Shown here in pieces: positions 25,973-36,739 of a stretch of DNA of 64,000 nt. A program made the position numbers and the translations under genes. A model generated the notes under the pieces. The model had not been told where the DNA came from and ran no database searches. It worked only from the letters and a program-made list of their open reading frames with translations. Numbering within the stretch: the stretch's first letter is position 1; every line of letters starts with the position of its first letter. The stretch is from Rhizobium phaseoli (GTDB taxonomy: Bacteria; Pseudomonadota; Alphaproteobacteria; Rhizobiales; Rhizobiaceae): NCBI RefSeq assembly GCF_003985125.1, contig NZ_ML133566.1, forward strand, positions 1 to 64,000, read 5' to 3'.

Positions 25973-27069
25973 TGGCGGCAGTGGAAAAGAGTGTCATGAG
26001 CATCAAGACGGTCGGGATCGTTGGCTGCGGCATCGGCCGCTCGCATATCGTCGAGGGCTATCTGCCGCATGCCGACAAGTTCAAGGTCGTGGCGATCTGC
26101 GATTTGAACGGAGAGCGTCTGCAGGCAGTCGGCGATGAGTTCGGCATCGAGCGCCGCACCACCTCTTTTGCGGAACTGCTCGCCGACGAGACGATCGACA
26201 TCATCGATATCTGCACGCCTCCCGGGGTGCATCTGGAGCAAGTGGTGGCTGCCCTTGCCGCCGGGAAACATGTCGTTTGCGAAAAGCCGCTGACCGGCTC
26301 GCTCGCTGGCGTCGATCGGATTATGGAAGCGGAAAGGAGCGCCAAAGGCGTGCTGATGCCGATCTTCCAGTATCGCTATGGCGACGGCATCCAGAAGGCC
26401 AAGCGGATCATCGACGCCGGTATTGCCGGCAAAGCCTATACGGCTTCGGTCGAAACCTTCTGGCTGCGCAAACCGGAATATTACGCCGTGCCTTGGCGCG
26501 GCAAATGGGCCACCGAACTCGGCGGCGTGCTCGTCACCCACGCGCTGCATCTGCACGACATGATGATGCATCTGATGGGACCGGCGGCGAGAGTTTTCGG
26601 CCGCGTCGCCACCCGCGTCAACGATATCGAGGTCGAGGATTGCGCCTCCGCCAGCCTGCTGATGGAAAGCGGCGCCATCGTCTCGCTGTCCTGCACGCTG
26701 GGTTCGCAGGAACAGTTGAGCCGGCTGAGGCTGCACTTCGAGAATGTCACTTTCGAAAGCAGCCATGAGCCCTACACACCAGGCAAGGATCCCTGGAAGA
26801 TTATCGCCGCCAATGACGACATCAGGGAGAAGATCGACCGGGTGATTGCCGACTGGCAGCCGGTCGCGCCGCGGTTCACCACCCAGATGGGCCAGTTCCA
26901 CGCCTTCCTCAGCGGTCATGGGCCGCTGCCGGTGACGACGGTGGATGCTCGCCGCGCGCTGGAACTCGTCACCGCCATCTACCAGTCTTCCGACAGCGGC
27001 GCCGAAGTGCCGCTGCCGGTCGGTCCCGATAGTCCGAAATACGCCGATTGGCGCGCAAGAACCAGGTAA
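25972..27069 (+). CDS. Gfo/Idh/MocA-family oxidoreductase
   Basis: About 365 residues. Rossmann motif VGIVGCGIGRSH and CEKPLTGSLAGVDRIM; the substrate domain includes GGVLVTHALHLHDMMMHLMG. It lies between permease and ATPase genes, so it must act early on the imported sugar. The start is the ATG overlapping the permease stop; an alternative start 24 bases further (MSIKTVG) would remove eight residues. This is the third member of the family within 10 kb. Confidence 0.88.
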   Translation: MAAVEKSVMSIKTVGIVGCGIGRSHIVEGYLPHADKFKVVAICDLNGERLQAVGDEFGIERRTTSFAELLADETIDIIDICTPPGVHLEQVVAALAAGKHVVCEKPLTGSLAGVDRIMEAERSAKGVLMPIFQYRYGDGIQKAKRIIDAGIAGKAYTASVETFWLRKPEYYAVPWRGKWATELGGVLVTHALHLHDMMMHLMGPAARVFGRVATRVNDIEVEDCASASLLMESGAIVSLSCTLGSQEQLSRLRLHFENVTFESSHEPYTPGKDPWKIIAANDDIREKIDRVIADWQPVAPRFTTQMGQFHAFLSGHGPLPVTTVDARRALELVTAIYQSSDSGAEVPLPVGPDSPKYADWRARTR

Positions 27070-27106
27070 CCGGCCAAAGTGACCGGCAAGAGAGGGGTTT
27101 GAGACG

Positions 27107-28183
<1,077 letters not shown>

Positions 28184-28199
28184 CCCTATAGCGCCCGTT

Positions 28200-28219
28200 G
28201 CGCGTCCGGAAGGACGCGC
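28200..28219. repeat. Hairpin-forming inverted repeat after the ABC operon
   Basis: GCGCGTCC and GGACGCGC enclose GGAA. There is no T run behind it, so it is a repeat or mRNA-end hairpin rather than a clear terminator. The sequence type is common between rhizobial genes. Confidence 0.5.
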
Positions 28220-28283
28220 GACGCTGCTTGACAGCCTATCCTGCTCTGCCCCATCATTTTGCCAGCGCCGCAAGGGGGATAGC

Positions 28284-29159
28284 ATGACGCCTGAGGATAG
28301 GATTCATGCGCTTGGCATCTGGCAGGGTCCGATTGAAATTTCGCCGATATCTGGCGGCATCACCAACAGGAACTATCTGGTCAGCGATGCTGTCGCGCGT
28401 TGCGTGGTGAGACTCGGCACCGACATCCCGATCCACCACATCATCAGGCAGAACGAGCTTGCCGCAAGCCGCGCGGCGCATGCCGCTGGCCTGTCGCCTG
28501 CCGTCATCCACCATTCGCCCGGCGTGCTGGTGCTCGACTATATCGAGGCGCGGGCGCTGTCGCCCGAGGATATCAGGACGCCGGAAATGCTGGCCCGGGT
28601 CGTGCCGCTGGTGCGCGCCTGCCACCATGACATCGCGCGGCATTTCCGCGGCCCGGCGATGATCTTCTGGGTCTTCCACGTCATCCGCGACTATGTCGCC
28701 AGTCTGAAGGAATCGGGCAGCCCTCACCTTCCGCTGCTGCCGGCGTTGATCGCCAAGGCCGAGAGGCTGGAAGCAGCGGCAGCCCCGTTCGAGATCGCCT
28801 TCGGCCATAACGATCTGCTGGCCGCCAATTTTCTCGATGACGGCAAGCGGCTCTGGCTGATCGACTGGGATTATGCCGGCTTCAACACGCCGCTATTCGA
28901 TCTCGGCGGATTGGCTTCCAACAATGAGTTCTCGCAAGCTACCGAGCAGATGATGCTCGAGACCTATTTCGACCGGCCGCTGACCGCTGAGCTCAGCTGC
29001 CGCTACGGCGCGATGAAATGCGCCTCGCTGCTGCGTGAGACGCTGTGGAGCATGATTTCGGAAATCCATTCCACCATCCAATTCGACTATGCCGCCTATA
29101 CCGCCGAAAATCTCGGGCGCTTCGAACGCGCCTATCAAGCCTTTGAACAGGAACGATAA
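28284..29159 (+). CDS. Choline/aminoglycoside-kinase-like phosphotransferase
   Basis: 291 residues. Brenner-type motif FGHNDLLAANFL (catalytic Asp) and the metal-binding LIDWDYAGFNTPLFDLGGL identify the APH/choline kinase family. GGITNRNYLV at the N-terminus is the nucleotide loop. It ends immediately before the start of the FAD/GcvT gene, so both likely handle one small amine or amino-alcohol. Substrate unknown. Confidence 0.82.
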   Translation: MTPEDRIHALGIWQGPIEISPISGGITNRNYLVSDAVARCVVRLGTDIPIHHIIRQNELAASRAAHAAGLSPAVIHHSPGVLVLDYIEARALSPEDIRTPEMLARVVPLVRACHHDIARHFRGPAMIFWVFHVIRDYVASLKESGSPHLPLLPALIAKAERLEAAAAPFEIAFGHNDLLAANFLDDGKRLWLIDWDYAGFNTPLFDLGGLASNNEFSQATEQMMLETYFDRPLTAELSCRYGAMKCASLLRETLWSMISEIHSTIQFDYAAYTAENLGRFERAYQAFEQER

Positions 29160-31610
29160 ATGACGAAACAACTACCGAAGACGGCAAAAGCCGTGGTCAT
29201 CGGCGGCGGCATCATCGGCTGCTCGACAGCCTATCATCTCGGCAAGCTCGGCTGGACCGATACTGTTCTCCTGGAGCGCAAGAAGCTGACGTCGGGCACC
29301 ACCTTCCATGCCGCCGGCCTCGTCGGCCAGCTGCGCAGCAGCGCCAACATCACCCAGCTGCTCGGTTATTCCGTCGATCTCTACAAGCGGCTGGAAGATG
29401 AAACCGGCCTCGGCACCGGCTGGAAGATGAATGGCGGCCTGCGTCTTGCCTGCAATGAGGAGCGCTGGACGGAGGTCAAGCGTCAGGCAACGACGGCGCA
29501 GTCCTTCGGCCTCGAAATGCAGTTGCTGACGCCGCAGGAGGCCTTCGATCTCTGGCCGCTGATGACCATAGACGATCTCGTCGGCGCCGCCTTCCTTCCC
29601 ACAGACGGCCAGGCCAATCCCTCCGACATAACCCAGGCGCTGGCGAAGGGCGCCCGCATGGCGGGCGTTTCGATTTTCGAGGATACCGAAGTCGTCGATC
29701 TCGACATCGACAAGGGCAGGATCCGTGCCGTCATTACCGCTGAGGGCCGTATCGAGTGCGAGCGCGTCGTCGTCTGCGCCGGCCAATGGACGCGCGCCTT
29801 CGCTGCCCGCTTCGGCGTCAACGTGCCGCTGGTCTCGGTCGAGCATCAATATATCATCACCGAATCTTTCGGTGTGCCCTCCAACCTGCCGACCCTGCGC
29901 GATCCCGATCGCCTGACCTACTACAAGGAGGAGGTCGGCGGCATCGTCATGGGCGGTTATGAGCCCAATCCCATTCCCTGGGCGAAGCAAGGCATCCCCG
30001 AAGGTTTCCACTACACGCTGCTGGACAGCAATTTCGACCATTTCGAACAGATCATGGAACAGGCGCTCGGCCGGGTTCCGGCGCTGGAGAATGTCGGCGT
30101 CAAGCAACTGCTGAACGGCCCGGAAAGTTTCACGCCGGATGGCAACTTCATTCTCGGCGAGGCGCCGGAGCTGAAGAACTTCTTCGTCGGCGCCGGTTTC
30201 AACGCCTTCGGCATCGCTTCGGCCGGCGGCGCCGGCATGGCGCTCGCCGAATGGGTGACGAAGGGCGAGCCGCCCTATGATCTCTGGCCAGTCGATATCC
30301 GCCGTTTCGGCCGTCCGCACTTCGATACCGACTGGGTGCGCACCCGCACGCTCGAAGCCTATGGCAAACACTACACCATGGCCTGGCCCTTCGAGGAGCA
30401 TGCAAGCGGCCGCCCCTGCCGCAAGTCGCCGCTCTATGACCGGCTGAAGGCGCAGGGCGCCTGTTTCGGCGAAAAGCTCGGCTGGGAGCGGCCGAACTGG
30501 TTTGCCGATCTCTTCGCCGATGAGGAGCCGAAGGATATCTACAGCTACGGCAGGCCGAACTGGTTCGAGGCGGTCGGGCGCGAGCACAAGGCGGTGCGCG
30601 AGGCGGCCGTCATCTTCGACCAGACCTCCTTCGCCAAATTTGTGCTGAAGGGCAGGGATGCCGAGGTGGCCCTCTCCTGGATCGCCGCTAACGATGTCGC
30701 AAGGCCTGTCGGATCGCTCATTTACACGCAGATGCTGAACGACAAGGGCGGCATCGAGTGCGACCTGACCGTCGCCCGCATCGCCGAGAACGAATATTAC
30801 ATCGTCACCGGCACCGGTTTCGCCACCCACGATTTCGATTGGATTGCTCGCAATATTCCGACGGAGATGCATGCCGAACTGGTCGACGTCACCTCGGCCT
30901 ATTCCGTGCTGTCACTGATGGGACCGAATGCACGCGCGGTGCTGGAGAAAGTGACCGGCAGCGATGTCTCGAATACAGCTTTCCCCTTCGGCCAGGTCAG
31001 AACCATCGGCATATCGGGGTGCCCGGTGCGGGCATTGCGCATCACCTATGTCGGCGAGCTCGGCTACGAACTGCATGTTCCCATTGAATATGCGACCACG
31101 GTCTATGACGCGTTGATGGCATCAGGCGGTGAGCTTGGCTTGGCCAATGCCGGCTACCGCGCCATCGAAAGCTGCCGCTTGGAAAAAGGCTATCGCGCCT
31201 GGGGCTCCGATATCGGTCCCGATCACACGCCCGTTGAGGCCGGCCTCGGCTGGGCGGTGAAGACCAGAAAAAACATTCCCTTCCGCGGCCGCGAGGCGAT
31301 CGAACGGCAGCTTGCCGACGGCGTCAAGAAGCGCCTCGCCTGCTTCGTGCCCGACGATCCTGATATCGTGCTGCTCGGCCGCGAAACCATCTATCGCGAC
31401 GGCAAGCGCGCCGGCTGGCTGTCAAGCGGCGGCTTCGGCTACACGCTCGGCAAACCGATCGGCTACGGCTATGTCCGCAATCCCGACGGCGTCACGGAGG
31501 ATTTCATCCTCTCCGGCACTTATGAGCTCGATGTCGCCAGGGAACGCATCCCATGCAAGGTGTCGCTGGCGCCGCTCTACGATCCGGACATGGTGCGGGT
31601 GAAGGCGTGA
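29160..31610 (+). CDS. FAD-dependent oxidoreductase with GcvT domain (dimethylglycine/sarcosine dehydrogenase-like)
   Basis: 816 residues. The N-terminal FAD-binding Rossmann motif AVVIGGGIIGCSTAYHLG is followed by a DAO-type oxidoreductase domain to about 370. A linker and a C-terminal GcvT-type folate-binding domain (about 430-816; VTSAYSVLSLMGPNARAVLEKV, GELGYELHVP, YRAIESCRLEKGYRAWGSDI) complete it. Such enzymes oxidatively demethylate N-methyl amino acids and pass the one-carbon unit to tetrahydrofolate. Length matches the dimethylglycine dehydrogenase family. It starts one base after the kinase stop. Confidence 0.9.
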   Translation: MTKQLPKTAKAVVIGGGIIGCSTAYHLGKLGWTDTVLLERKKLTSGTTFHAAGLVGQLRSSANITQLLGYSVDLYKRLEDETGLGTGWKMNGGLRLACNEERWTEVKRQATTAQSFGLEMQLLTPQEAFDLWPLMTIDDLVGAAFLPTDGQANPSDITQALAKGARMAGVSIFEDTEVVDLDIDKGRIRAVITAEGRIECERVVVCAGQWTRAFAARFGVNVPLVSVEHQYIITESFGVPSNLPTLRDPDRLTYYKEEVGGIVMGGYEPNPIPWAKQGIPEGFHYTLLDSNFDHFEQIMEQALGRVPALENVGVKQLLNGPESFTPDGNFILGEAPELKNFFVGAGFNAFGIASAGGAGMALAEWVTKGEPPYDLWPVDIRRFGRPHFDTDWVRTRTLEAYGKHYTMAWPFEEHASGRPCRKSPLYDRLKAQGACFGEKLGWERPNWFADLFADEEPKDIYSYGRPNWFEAVGREHKAVREAAVIFDQTSFAKFVLKGRDAEVALSWIAANDVARPVGSLIYTQMLNDKGGIECDLTVARIAENEYYIVTGTGFATHDFDWIARNIPTEMHAELVDVTSAYSVLSLMGPNARAVLEKVTGSDVSNTAFPFGQVRTIGISGCPVRALRITYVGELGYELHVPIEYATTVYDALMASGGELGLANAGYRAIESCRLEKGYRAWGSDIGPDHTPVEAGLGWAVKTRKNIPFRGREAIERQLADGVKKRLACFVPDDPDIVLLGRETIYRDGKRAGWLSSGGFGYTLGKPIGYGYVRNPDGVTEDFILSGTYELDVARERIPCKVSLAPLYDPDMVRVKA

Positions 31611-31663
31611 CCACGCAGTGCGGGTTTGCGCCTCCGCGGCAAAGGGAGGCGGTCGAGACTTGG

Positions 31664-31830
31664 CTCCCTCTTCTCCCCAGCGGGGAGAAGGTGGCCCGAA
31701 GGGTCGGATGAGGGGGCCACACGGCACATCCTATCTATTGCCCTTCGCTTGCGCTCAGGGCATTCGCGGCTTTCGCCGCTCACCCCCTCATCCGCCTGCC
31801 GGCGCCTTCTCCCCGCTGGGGAGAAGAGAC
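31664..31830. repeat. RIME-like intergenic mosaic repeat, inverted pair
   Basis: Two related modules lie in inverted orientation: 31664-31718, with the hairpin TTCTCCCC/GGGGAGAA and GGATGAGGGGG, and 31781-31830, with CCCCCTCATCC and the same hairpin. The composition matches what I know of Rhizobium-specific intergenic mosaic elements. It fills the 284 bases between two convergent genes. No gene is seen here. Confidence 0.75.
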
Positions 31831-31894
31831 GTGTAGCACGCGTCTCGCTATCTCGCAGTCAGAGCAAGGAGAGTCGGAGGAAAGAGACAAAACC

Positions 31895-33352
31895 TCAAAA
31901 CAGCGGCAACCGATCGTCCTGGATCAAGATCTCCAGCTTGTCCGACACATCCTGCGCCCACGCCCGATGTTCCGTCAAAGCCTTCGGGAAAAGGCCGGGC
32001 AGGGTGAAAAGCGCCGCCGAAATCGCTGGACCCGTGCGTGGAACATCGGCGATCAGCGCTTCGATTTCCGCGGCTCGGGGGTCGCGCAGCTCGTAGCGCT
32101 CGCCATTGCCGTGTTCGCCGATCGCATAGCGCATCCAGGCCGCCACCGCGATCGCATAGGTTTCCGCCCTGTCGCCATGCGCCAGCGCCTCGCATGCTGG
32201 TTCCAGCAGCCGCTGCGGCAGCTTCTGCGTGCCGTCCATGGCGATCTGATAGGTGCGATGCGCGATCGCCTTGTTTGCAAAGCGCGCTATCAATTCATTG
32301 GCATAGTCATCGAGGTTGATGCCGGGCACCGGATCGAGCGTCCTCGCCGCGGCATGCATGTGGCGATAGGCCAGCGCCGCCAGGGCGGCATCGTCCATCA
32401 CCTCGCGGATGAATTCATAGCCGCCGATATAACCGAGATAAGCGAGCAGCGAATGGGCGCCGTTCAACATCCGGAGCTTCATCTTCTCATAGGCCGAGAC
32501 GTCTTCGACCATCAGCGCGCCGCGCACCTTTTCCCAGGCCGGCCGGCCATTGGCGAAGTGGTCCTCGATCACCCATTGCGTAAAGGGCTCGGTCTCGATC
32601 GCCGCCATATCCGTGCGGCCCGTCAGCCGCGCGGCATCGGCATAGGTCGCGTCGGTGCTGGCCGGCGTGATGCGGTCGACCATCGTCGAGGGGAAGGGCA
32701 CATTCGCTTCGATCCAGCGATGCAGATCGGCATCGATGCGGGAGGTGAATTCGAGCACCAGGCGCTTCAGCACGGCGCCGTTGCTCGGCAGGTTGTCGCA
32801 GCTGAGCGGCGTAAACGGGGCGATCCCCTTCTGCCGGCGGCGTGCAAGGCCTTCGACGAGATAGCCGATGACGCCGCGCGGCGCATGCCGGTTGGCGAGG
32901 TCCGCGACGATATCGGGATGTTTGAGGTCGAGGCCGCCGGTTGCCGGATCGAAACCATAGGCTTTTTCCGTCACTGTCATGCTGACGATGCGGATCGCGG
33001 GATCTTCGAGCCGCGCCAGCAGCCCGGCCGGATCGCGCGGCGCCACATGCGCCTTCAGGATCGAGCCGATCACTTCGGCCGTCGTGCCCGAGGTGTCGCG
33101 GATCAGCGTCGTATAAAGCCCGTCCTGGGCACTCAGATTGTCGGCGACATCGGGCGTGCGCAGGCTCGCCACCTCGATGCCCCAGTCGCCGCCGGCGGCG
33201 GCAAGCGCGCCATCGGTGAACGGCGCAAAATGGGCGCGAAAAAAGGCGCCGGGGCCCAGATGCAGGATGCCGCTTTTCAGCTGGCTGCGGTCATAGGCGG
33301 GAAGCTTCGCCGTCGGGGCGAGGCCGGAAAGGGTCTGCAGTCGTTCGGTCAC
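31895..33352 (-). CDS. uxuB: Mannitol dehydrogenase-family protein, probable fructuronate reductase
   Basis: 485 residues, polyol-specific long-chain dehydrogenase family: LHLGPGAFFRAHFAPFTD at the N-terminus, SCDNLPSNGAVLKR, VDRITPASTD and KLRMLNGAHSLLAYLGYIGGYEFI with the catalytic Lys/His region. The GTG start overlaps the uxaC stop, so after glucuronate isomerisation this protein most likely reduces D-fructuronate to D-mannonate. Tagaturonate or mannitol are less likely substrates. No uxuA (mannonate dehydratase) is in the window. Confidence 0.82.
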   Translation of the reverse strand: MTERLQTLSGLAPTAKLPAYDRSQLKSGILHLGPGAFFRAHFAPFTDGALAAAGGDWGIEVASLRTPDVADNLSAQDGLYTTLIRDTSGTTAEVIGSILKAHVAPRDPAGLLARLEDPAIRIVSMTVTEKAYGFDPATGGLDLKHPDIVADLANRHAPRGVIGYLVEGLARRRQKGIAPFTPLSCDNLPSNGAVLKRLVLEFTSRIDADLHRWIEANVPFPSTMVDRITPASTDATYADAARLTGRTDMAAIETEPFTQWVIEDHFANGRPAWEKVRGALMVEDVSAYEKMKLRMLNGAHSLLAYLGYIGGYEFIREVMDDAALAALAYRHMHAAARTLDPVPGINLDDYANELIARFANKAIAHRTYQIAMDGTQKLPQRLLEPACEALAHGDRAETYAIAVAAWMRYAIGEHGNGERYELRDPRAAEIEALIADVPRTGPAISAALFTLPGLFPKALTEHRAWAQDVSDKLEILIQDDRLPLF

Positions 33353-34764
33353 AGCTTATAGGCCTTCTTCGCGTTGCCATAGGAGAGTTCGCCCGCCACG
33401 ATCTCGGCGTCCCTCTTGGAAATCCGGTGCTCGGCGGCGAGCCCGGCGAGGAAGCGGCAGACTTCGCGGCGCCAGACATCATGGCGCGCCGGGATTGAAA
33501 GCAGCGCCCGCGTGTCGTCGTTGAACCCGGCCATATTGGCGAAGCCGGCCGTCTCCACCACCTGGTCGAGATAGCGGCGAATGCCGAGCGGGCTGTCGTG
33601 GAACCACCAGGGCGGACCGATCATCAGGCAGGGCCAATGGCCGGCCATCGGCGCCAACTCGCGCGCATAGGTCGTCTCGTCGAGGGTGAAGAGCAGCACC
33701 CGCAGCCCCGGCGCATGGCCATACTTGGAGAGCAGCGCATTCAGGCCGCCGACCCAGTCCGTTCGCGTCGGAATATCGGCGCCCATATTCGGGCCGCGCG
33801 TCGCAAACAACCCGCTGTCGGTATTGCGCCGCGAGCCGGCATGGATCTGCATGACCATGCCGTCCTCGGCCGAAAGTCCGGCCATCTCGGTCATCATCTG
33901 GCCGCGGAAAAGCTCTGCGTCGGCAGCCGAAAGCGGCCCCTTCAGCGCCTTGTCGAGCAGCGCCTGTTTTTCGACAAGCGGCAGGTCGGCGGTGAAGGCG
34001 GTCGGCACGCCGTGATCGGTCGCGGTGGCGCCGAACTGGCGGAAATAGGCGCGCCGGCGCCGGTGCGCCTCGATCAGGCCGTCCCAGCGCGTCACATCAG
34101 CGCCGGTGATCTCTCCGAATTTTATCAGATTGTCGCGGAAGCCGACGGCATCGGGATCGGTGACGCTGTCCGGCCGGTAGGTGGTGCGCACCCTGCCGAT
34201 CCAGCCGTCGGCCGCCAGCTTCTGGTGATGGGCCAGCGGGTCGAGCGCGCCCTCGGTCGTCGCGATCGTTTCGATGCCGAATCGCTGATGCAGCGCTCGC
34301 GGCCGGAATCCCGGAAGGGCGAGCTGGGCATTGATGTGATCGTAGAGCGCATCGGCATTATCAGCCGTCAGCGGCTCGGTGCAGCCGAGCACGGCCGACA
34401 TGGCGTGGTCGACCCAGAGGCTCGACGGCGTTCCGCGGAAAAGATGGTAATGCCTGGCAAAGGTCTGCCAGATCGCGCGGCCTGCAGCCACCGGCTTGCC
34501 GTCGAGCCGCGGTACGCCGAGCGCGTCCAGGGGAACGCCGACGCTGTGCAGCATGCGGAAGAGATAATGATCGGGAATGACCAGCAGCGAAGCCGCATCT
34601 TCGAAGGGCTTGTCGTCGGCGAACCAGGACGGTTCGGTATGCCCGTGCGGGCTGACGATCGGAAGATTGCGCACCGTCTCGTAGAGGTCGCGCGCAATAG
34701 TCCGTGTTGCCGGGTCGGCCGGAAAGAGCCGGTCCGGATGAAGAAAGCCGTTTCCTGCATCCAT
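33349..34764 (-). CDS. uxaC: Glucuronate isomerase
   Basis: 471 residues, close to the family's normal length. FLHPDRLFPADP at the start, SPHGHTEPSWFAD, GIETIATTEGALDPL, DLPLVEKQALLDKAL, MVMQIHAGSRRNTD and PARHDVWRREVCRFLAG are characteristic of UxaC. It converts D-glucuronate to D-fructuronate (and D-galacturonate to D-tagaturonate) in the cytoplasm. It leads a two-gene operon with the reductase. The promoter carries a palindrome resembling the TetR sites at 21829 and 22764. Confidence 0.95.
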   Translation of the reverse strand: MDAGNGFLHPDRLFPADPATRTIARDLYETVRNLPIVSPHGHTEPSWFADDKPFEDAASLLVIPDHYLFRMLHSVGVPLDALGVPRLDGKPVAAGRAIWQTFARHYHLFRGTPSSLWVDHAMSAVLGCTEPLTADNADALYDHINAQLALPGFRPRALHQRFGIETIATTEGALDPLAHHQKLAADGWIGRVRTTYRPDSVTDPDAVGFRDNLIKFGEITGADVTRWDGLIEAHRRRRAYFRQFGATATDHGVPTAFTADLPLVEKQALLDKALKGPLSAADAELFRGQMMTEMAGLSAEDGMVMQIHAGSRRNTDSGLFATRGPNMGADIPTRTDWVGGLNALLSKYGHAPGLRVLLFTLDETTYARELAPMAGHWPCLMIGPPWWFHDSPLGIRRYLDQVVETAGFANMAGFNDDTRALLSIPARHDVWRREVCRFLAGLAAEHRISKRDAEIVAGELSYGNAKKAYKL

Positions 34765-34826
34765 CAGTATTCCTCCCTGATGGGAAAGGGCCTATCCCAC
34801 AACACAAGGCACGGCAAGGTCTTTTA

Positions 34827-34842
34827 GTAACCAAACGGTTCA
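34827..34842. promoter_or_regulatory. Third TetR-type palindrome, upstream of uxaC-uxuB
   Basis: GTAACCAAACGGTTCA lies 63 bases before the uxaC start. The core AACC-AAAC-GGTT is perfectly paired around the same AAAC spacer as the site at 21829; the outermost two bases do not pair. It probably brings the hexuronate genes under the same TetR regulator 12 kb away. Confidence 0.6.
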
Positions 34843-34944
34843 GTTTTGCGCGCGGTTGCGCCGGCCATCGAAAACATTGACGAGGTGGCCTATTTCCGCT
34901 TTGGGAGAACCATCTGTTCTGCCGGTGTCGGCAAAGGAGGATCG

Positions 34945-35154
34945 ATGTCCGACGAGACGAACCGCATCACCCGGCTGGAGGAAATGCTGGCCTATCAGGC
35001 AAAAACGATCGAGGAGCTGTCCGATCAGCTTGCCGAACAATGGACGGTCGTGGAGCAGATGCGCACCAAGCTCGACCGGCTAACCGAACGCTTCCTGTCG
35101 CTAGAGGAACAGTCGCTGGAGGCGCCTGCCGTCACCCGTCCGCCGCATTATTGA
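34945..35154 (+). CDS. slyX: SlyX family protein
   Basis: 69 residues, mostly a coiled coil (ITRLEEMLAYQAKTIEELSDQLAEQWTVVEQMRTKLDRLTERF) with the C-terminal RPPHY typical of SlyX. Function unknown. AAAGGAGG sits 4 bases before the ATG; the longer upstream frame was rejected. It is divergent from uxaC. Confidence 0.88.
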   Translation: MSDETNRITRLEEMLAYQAKTIEELSDQLAEQWTVVEQMRTKLDRLTERFLSLEEQSLEAPAVTRPPHY

Positions 35155-35200
35155 CGGCACGCGGCGAGAGGCCGCGTGCCCGCGTCTTGCGGCTGGCGGA

Positions 35201-36682
35201 TCAGACGCCGCCGATGCAGAGATATTTCATTTCCAGATAATCGTCGGCGCCGTGGCTTGAACCCTCGCGGCCGAGGCCGGATTGCTTGATGCCGCCGAAC
35301 GGTGCGGTCTCGGATGACATCAGGCCGGTATTGATGCCGACCATGCCGTATTCCAGCGCTTCCGCCACCCGCCAGACTTTCTTCAGGTCGCCGGCGTAGA
35401 AATAGGCGGCAAGGCCGAATTCCGTGTCATTGGCTTGAGCGATGACATCCTCGGCGGTCTCGAAGCGGAAGAGCGGCGCCACCGGTCCGAAGGTTTCCTC
35501 GCGCGCCACCTTCATGCCGCGCGCCACGCCGGTCAGCACCGTCGGGGCAAAGAAGGTGCCGGCGCCGTCGATGCGTTTGCCGCCGGTCAGCACCTTGGCG
35601 CCCTTGGCAAGCGCATCGCTGACATGGTCTTCCACCTTGGCAAGGCCCTGCTCGTCGATCAGCGGCCCGATCTCGACACCCGCGGTGAAGCCGTCGCCGA
35701 CCGGCATTGCGGCGACCCTGGCGGCGAGCTTGGCCGCGAAGGCGTCATAGACGCCCGACTGGATGTAGAGGCGGTTGGCGCAAACGCAGGTCTGGCCGGC
35801 ATTGCGGTATTTGGAGGCGATCGCGCCCTCGACGGCGGCGTCGAGATCGGCATCATCAAAGACAATGAACGGCGCGTTGCCGCCGAGCTCCAGGCTGACC
35901 TTCTTGATCTGGTCGGCGCACTGCCGCATCAGGATGCGGCCGACTTCGGTCGAGCCGGTGAAGCTGATCTTGCGCACCTTGTCGTTGCCGCAGAGCTCGC
36001 GGCCGATTGCCGGACCGTCGATGCCGACGATGAGATTGAAGACGCCGGCCGGGATACCGGCCTGTTCGGCGAGCACGGCCAGCGCGATCGCCGTCAGCGG
36101 CGTCTGTTCGGCGGGCTTCGACACGACCGTACAGCCGACGGCCAGCGCCGGCGCGATCTTGCGGGCAATCATCGCCGCCGGGAAATTCCACGGCGTGATG
36201 GTGCCGACGACGCCGACCGGCTGCTTGATGACGATCATCCGCTTGTCCTGGGACGGTGCCGGGATCGTCTCGCCATAGATGCGCTTGGCTTCTTCGGCGT
36301 ACCATTCGACATAAGAGGCGGCATACAGGATCTCGCCGCGCGCTTCCGGGAAGGGCTTGCCCATTTCGGCGGTCAGGATCGCGGCGAGTTCGTCGGCATT
36401 GGCGACCATCAGGTCGAACCATTTGCGCAGGATCGCGCTGCGCTCCTTGGCCGGGCGGGCAGCCCAGGCAGGCTGGGCGGCATAGGCGGCGTCGATCGCC
36501 GCCCGCGTCTCGGCTGCCCCCATGTCGGGCAGCGAAGCCAGCAGTTCGCCGGTTGCCGGATTGAGCACGTCGAAGGTCTTGGCGGCATCGCCCGATGTCC
36601 AGACGCCGTTGATATAGCCGGCGGCGCGCAGGAACGGCGAAGAGAAGGGAACGTGCCTCGTCAGGGCGGTGGTGAAAGCCAT
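35201..36682 (-). CDS. gabD: NAD(P)-dependent succinate-semialdehyde dehydrogenase
   Basis: 493 residues, aldehyde dehydrogenase superfamily. TPWNFPAAMIARKIAPALAVGC, FTGSTEVGR, the catalytic Glu in LELGGNAPFIV and the Cys in RNAGQTCVCANR are visible. The C-terminus NTGLMSSETAPFGGIKQSGLGREGS is typical of GabD. It oxidises succinate semialdehyde to succinate, the second step of GABA breakdown. It follows gabT with 57 bases between. Start chosen at MAFTTAL after AAGGAGA. Confidence 0.94.
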   Translation of the reverse strand: MAFTTALTRHVPFSSPFLRAAGYINGVWTSGDAAKTFDVLNPATGELLASLPDMGAAETRAAIDAAYAAQPAWAARPAKERSAILRKWFDLMVANADELAAILTAEMGKPFPEARGEILYAASYVEWYAEEAKRIYGETIPAPSQDKRMIVIKQPVGVVGTITPWNFPAAMIARKIAPALAVGCTVVSKPAEQTPLTAIALAVLAEQAGIPAGVFNLIVGIDGPAIGRELCGNDKVRKISFTGSTEVGRILMRQCADQIKKVSLELGGNAPFIVFDDADLDAAVEGAIASKYRNAGQTCVCANRLYIQSGVYDAFAAKLAARVAAMPVGDGFTAGVEIGPLIDEQGLAKVEDHVSDALAKGAKVLTGGKRIDGAGTFFAPTVLTGVARGMKVAREETFGPVAPLFRFETAEDVIAQANDTEFGLAAYFYAGDLKKVWRVAEALEYGMVGINTGLMSSETAPFGGIKQSGLGREGSSHGADDYLEMKYLCIGGV

Positions 36683-36739
36683 CTCATGTCTCCTTGGGAG
36701 CGGCTGCCGGTCACCGGCAGCCATTGAAATCCGGATCGG

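Noticed and set aside
29172..30872. A 566-codon minus-strand frame opposite the FAD/GcvT gene
   Set aside because: Antisense shadow with no recognisable domain.
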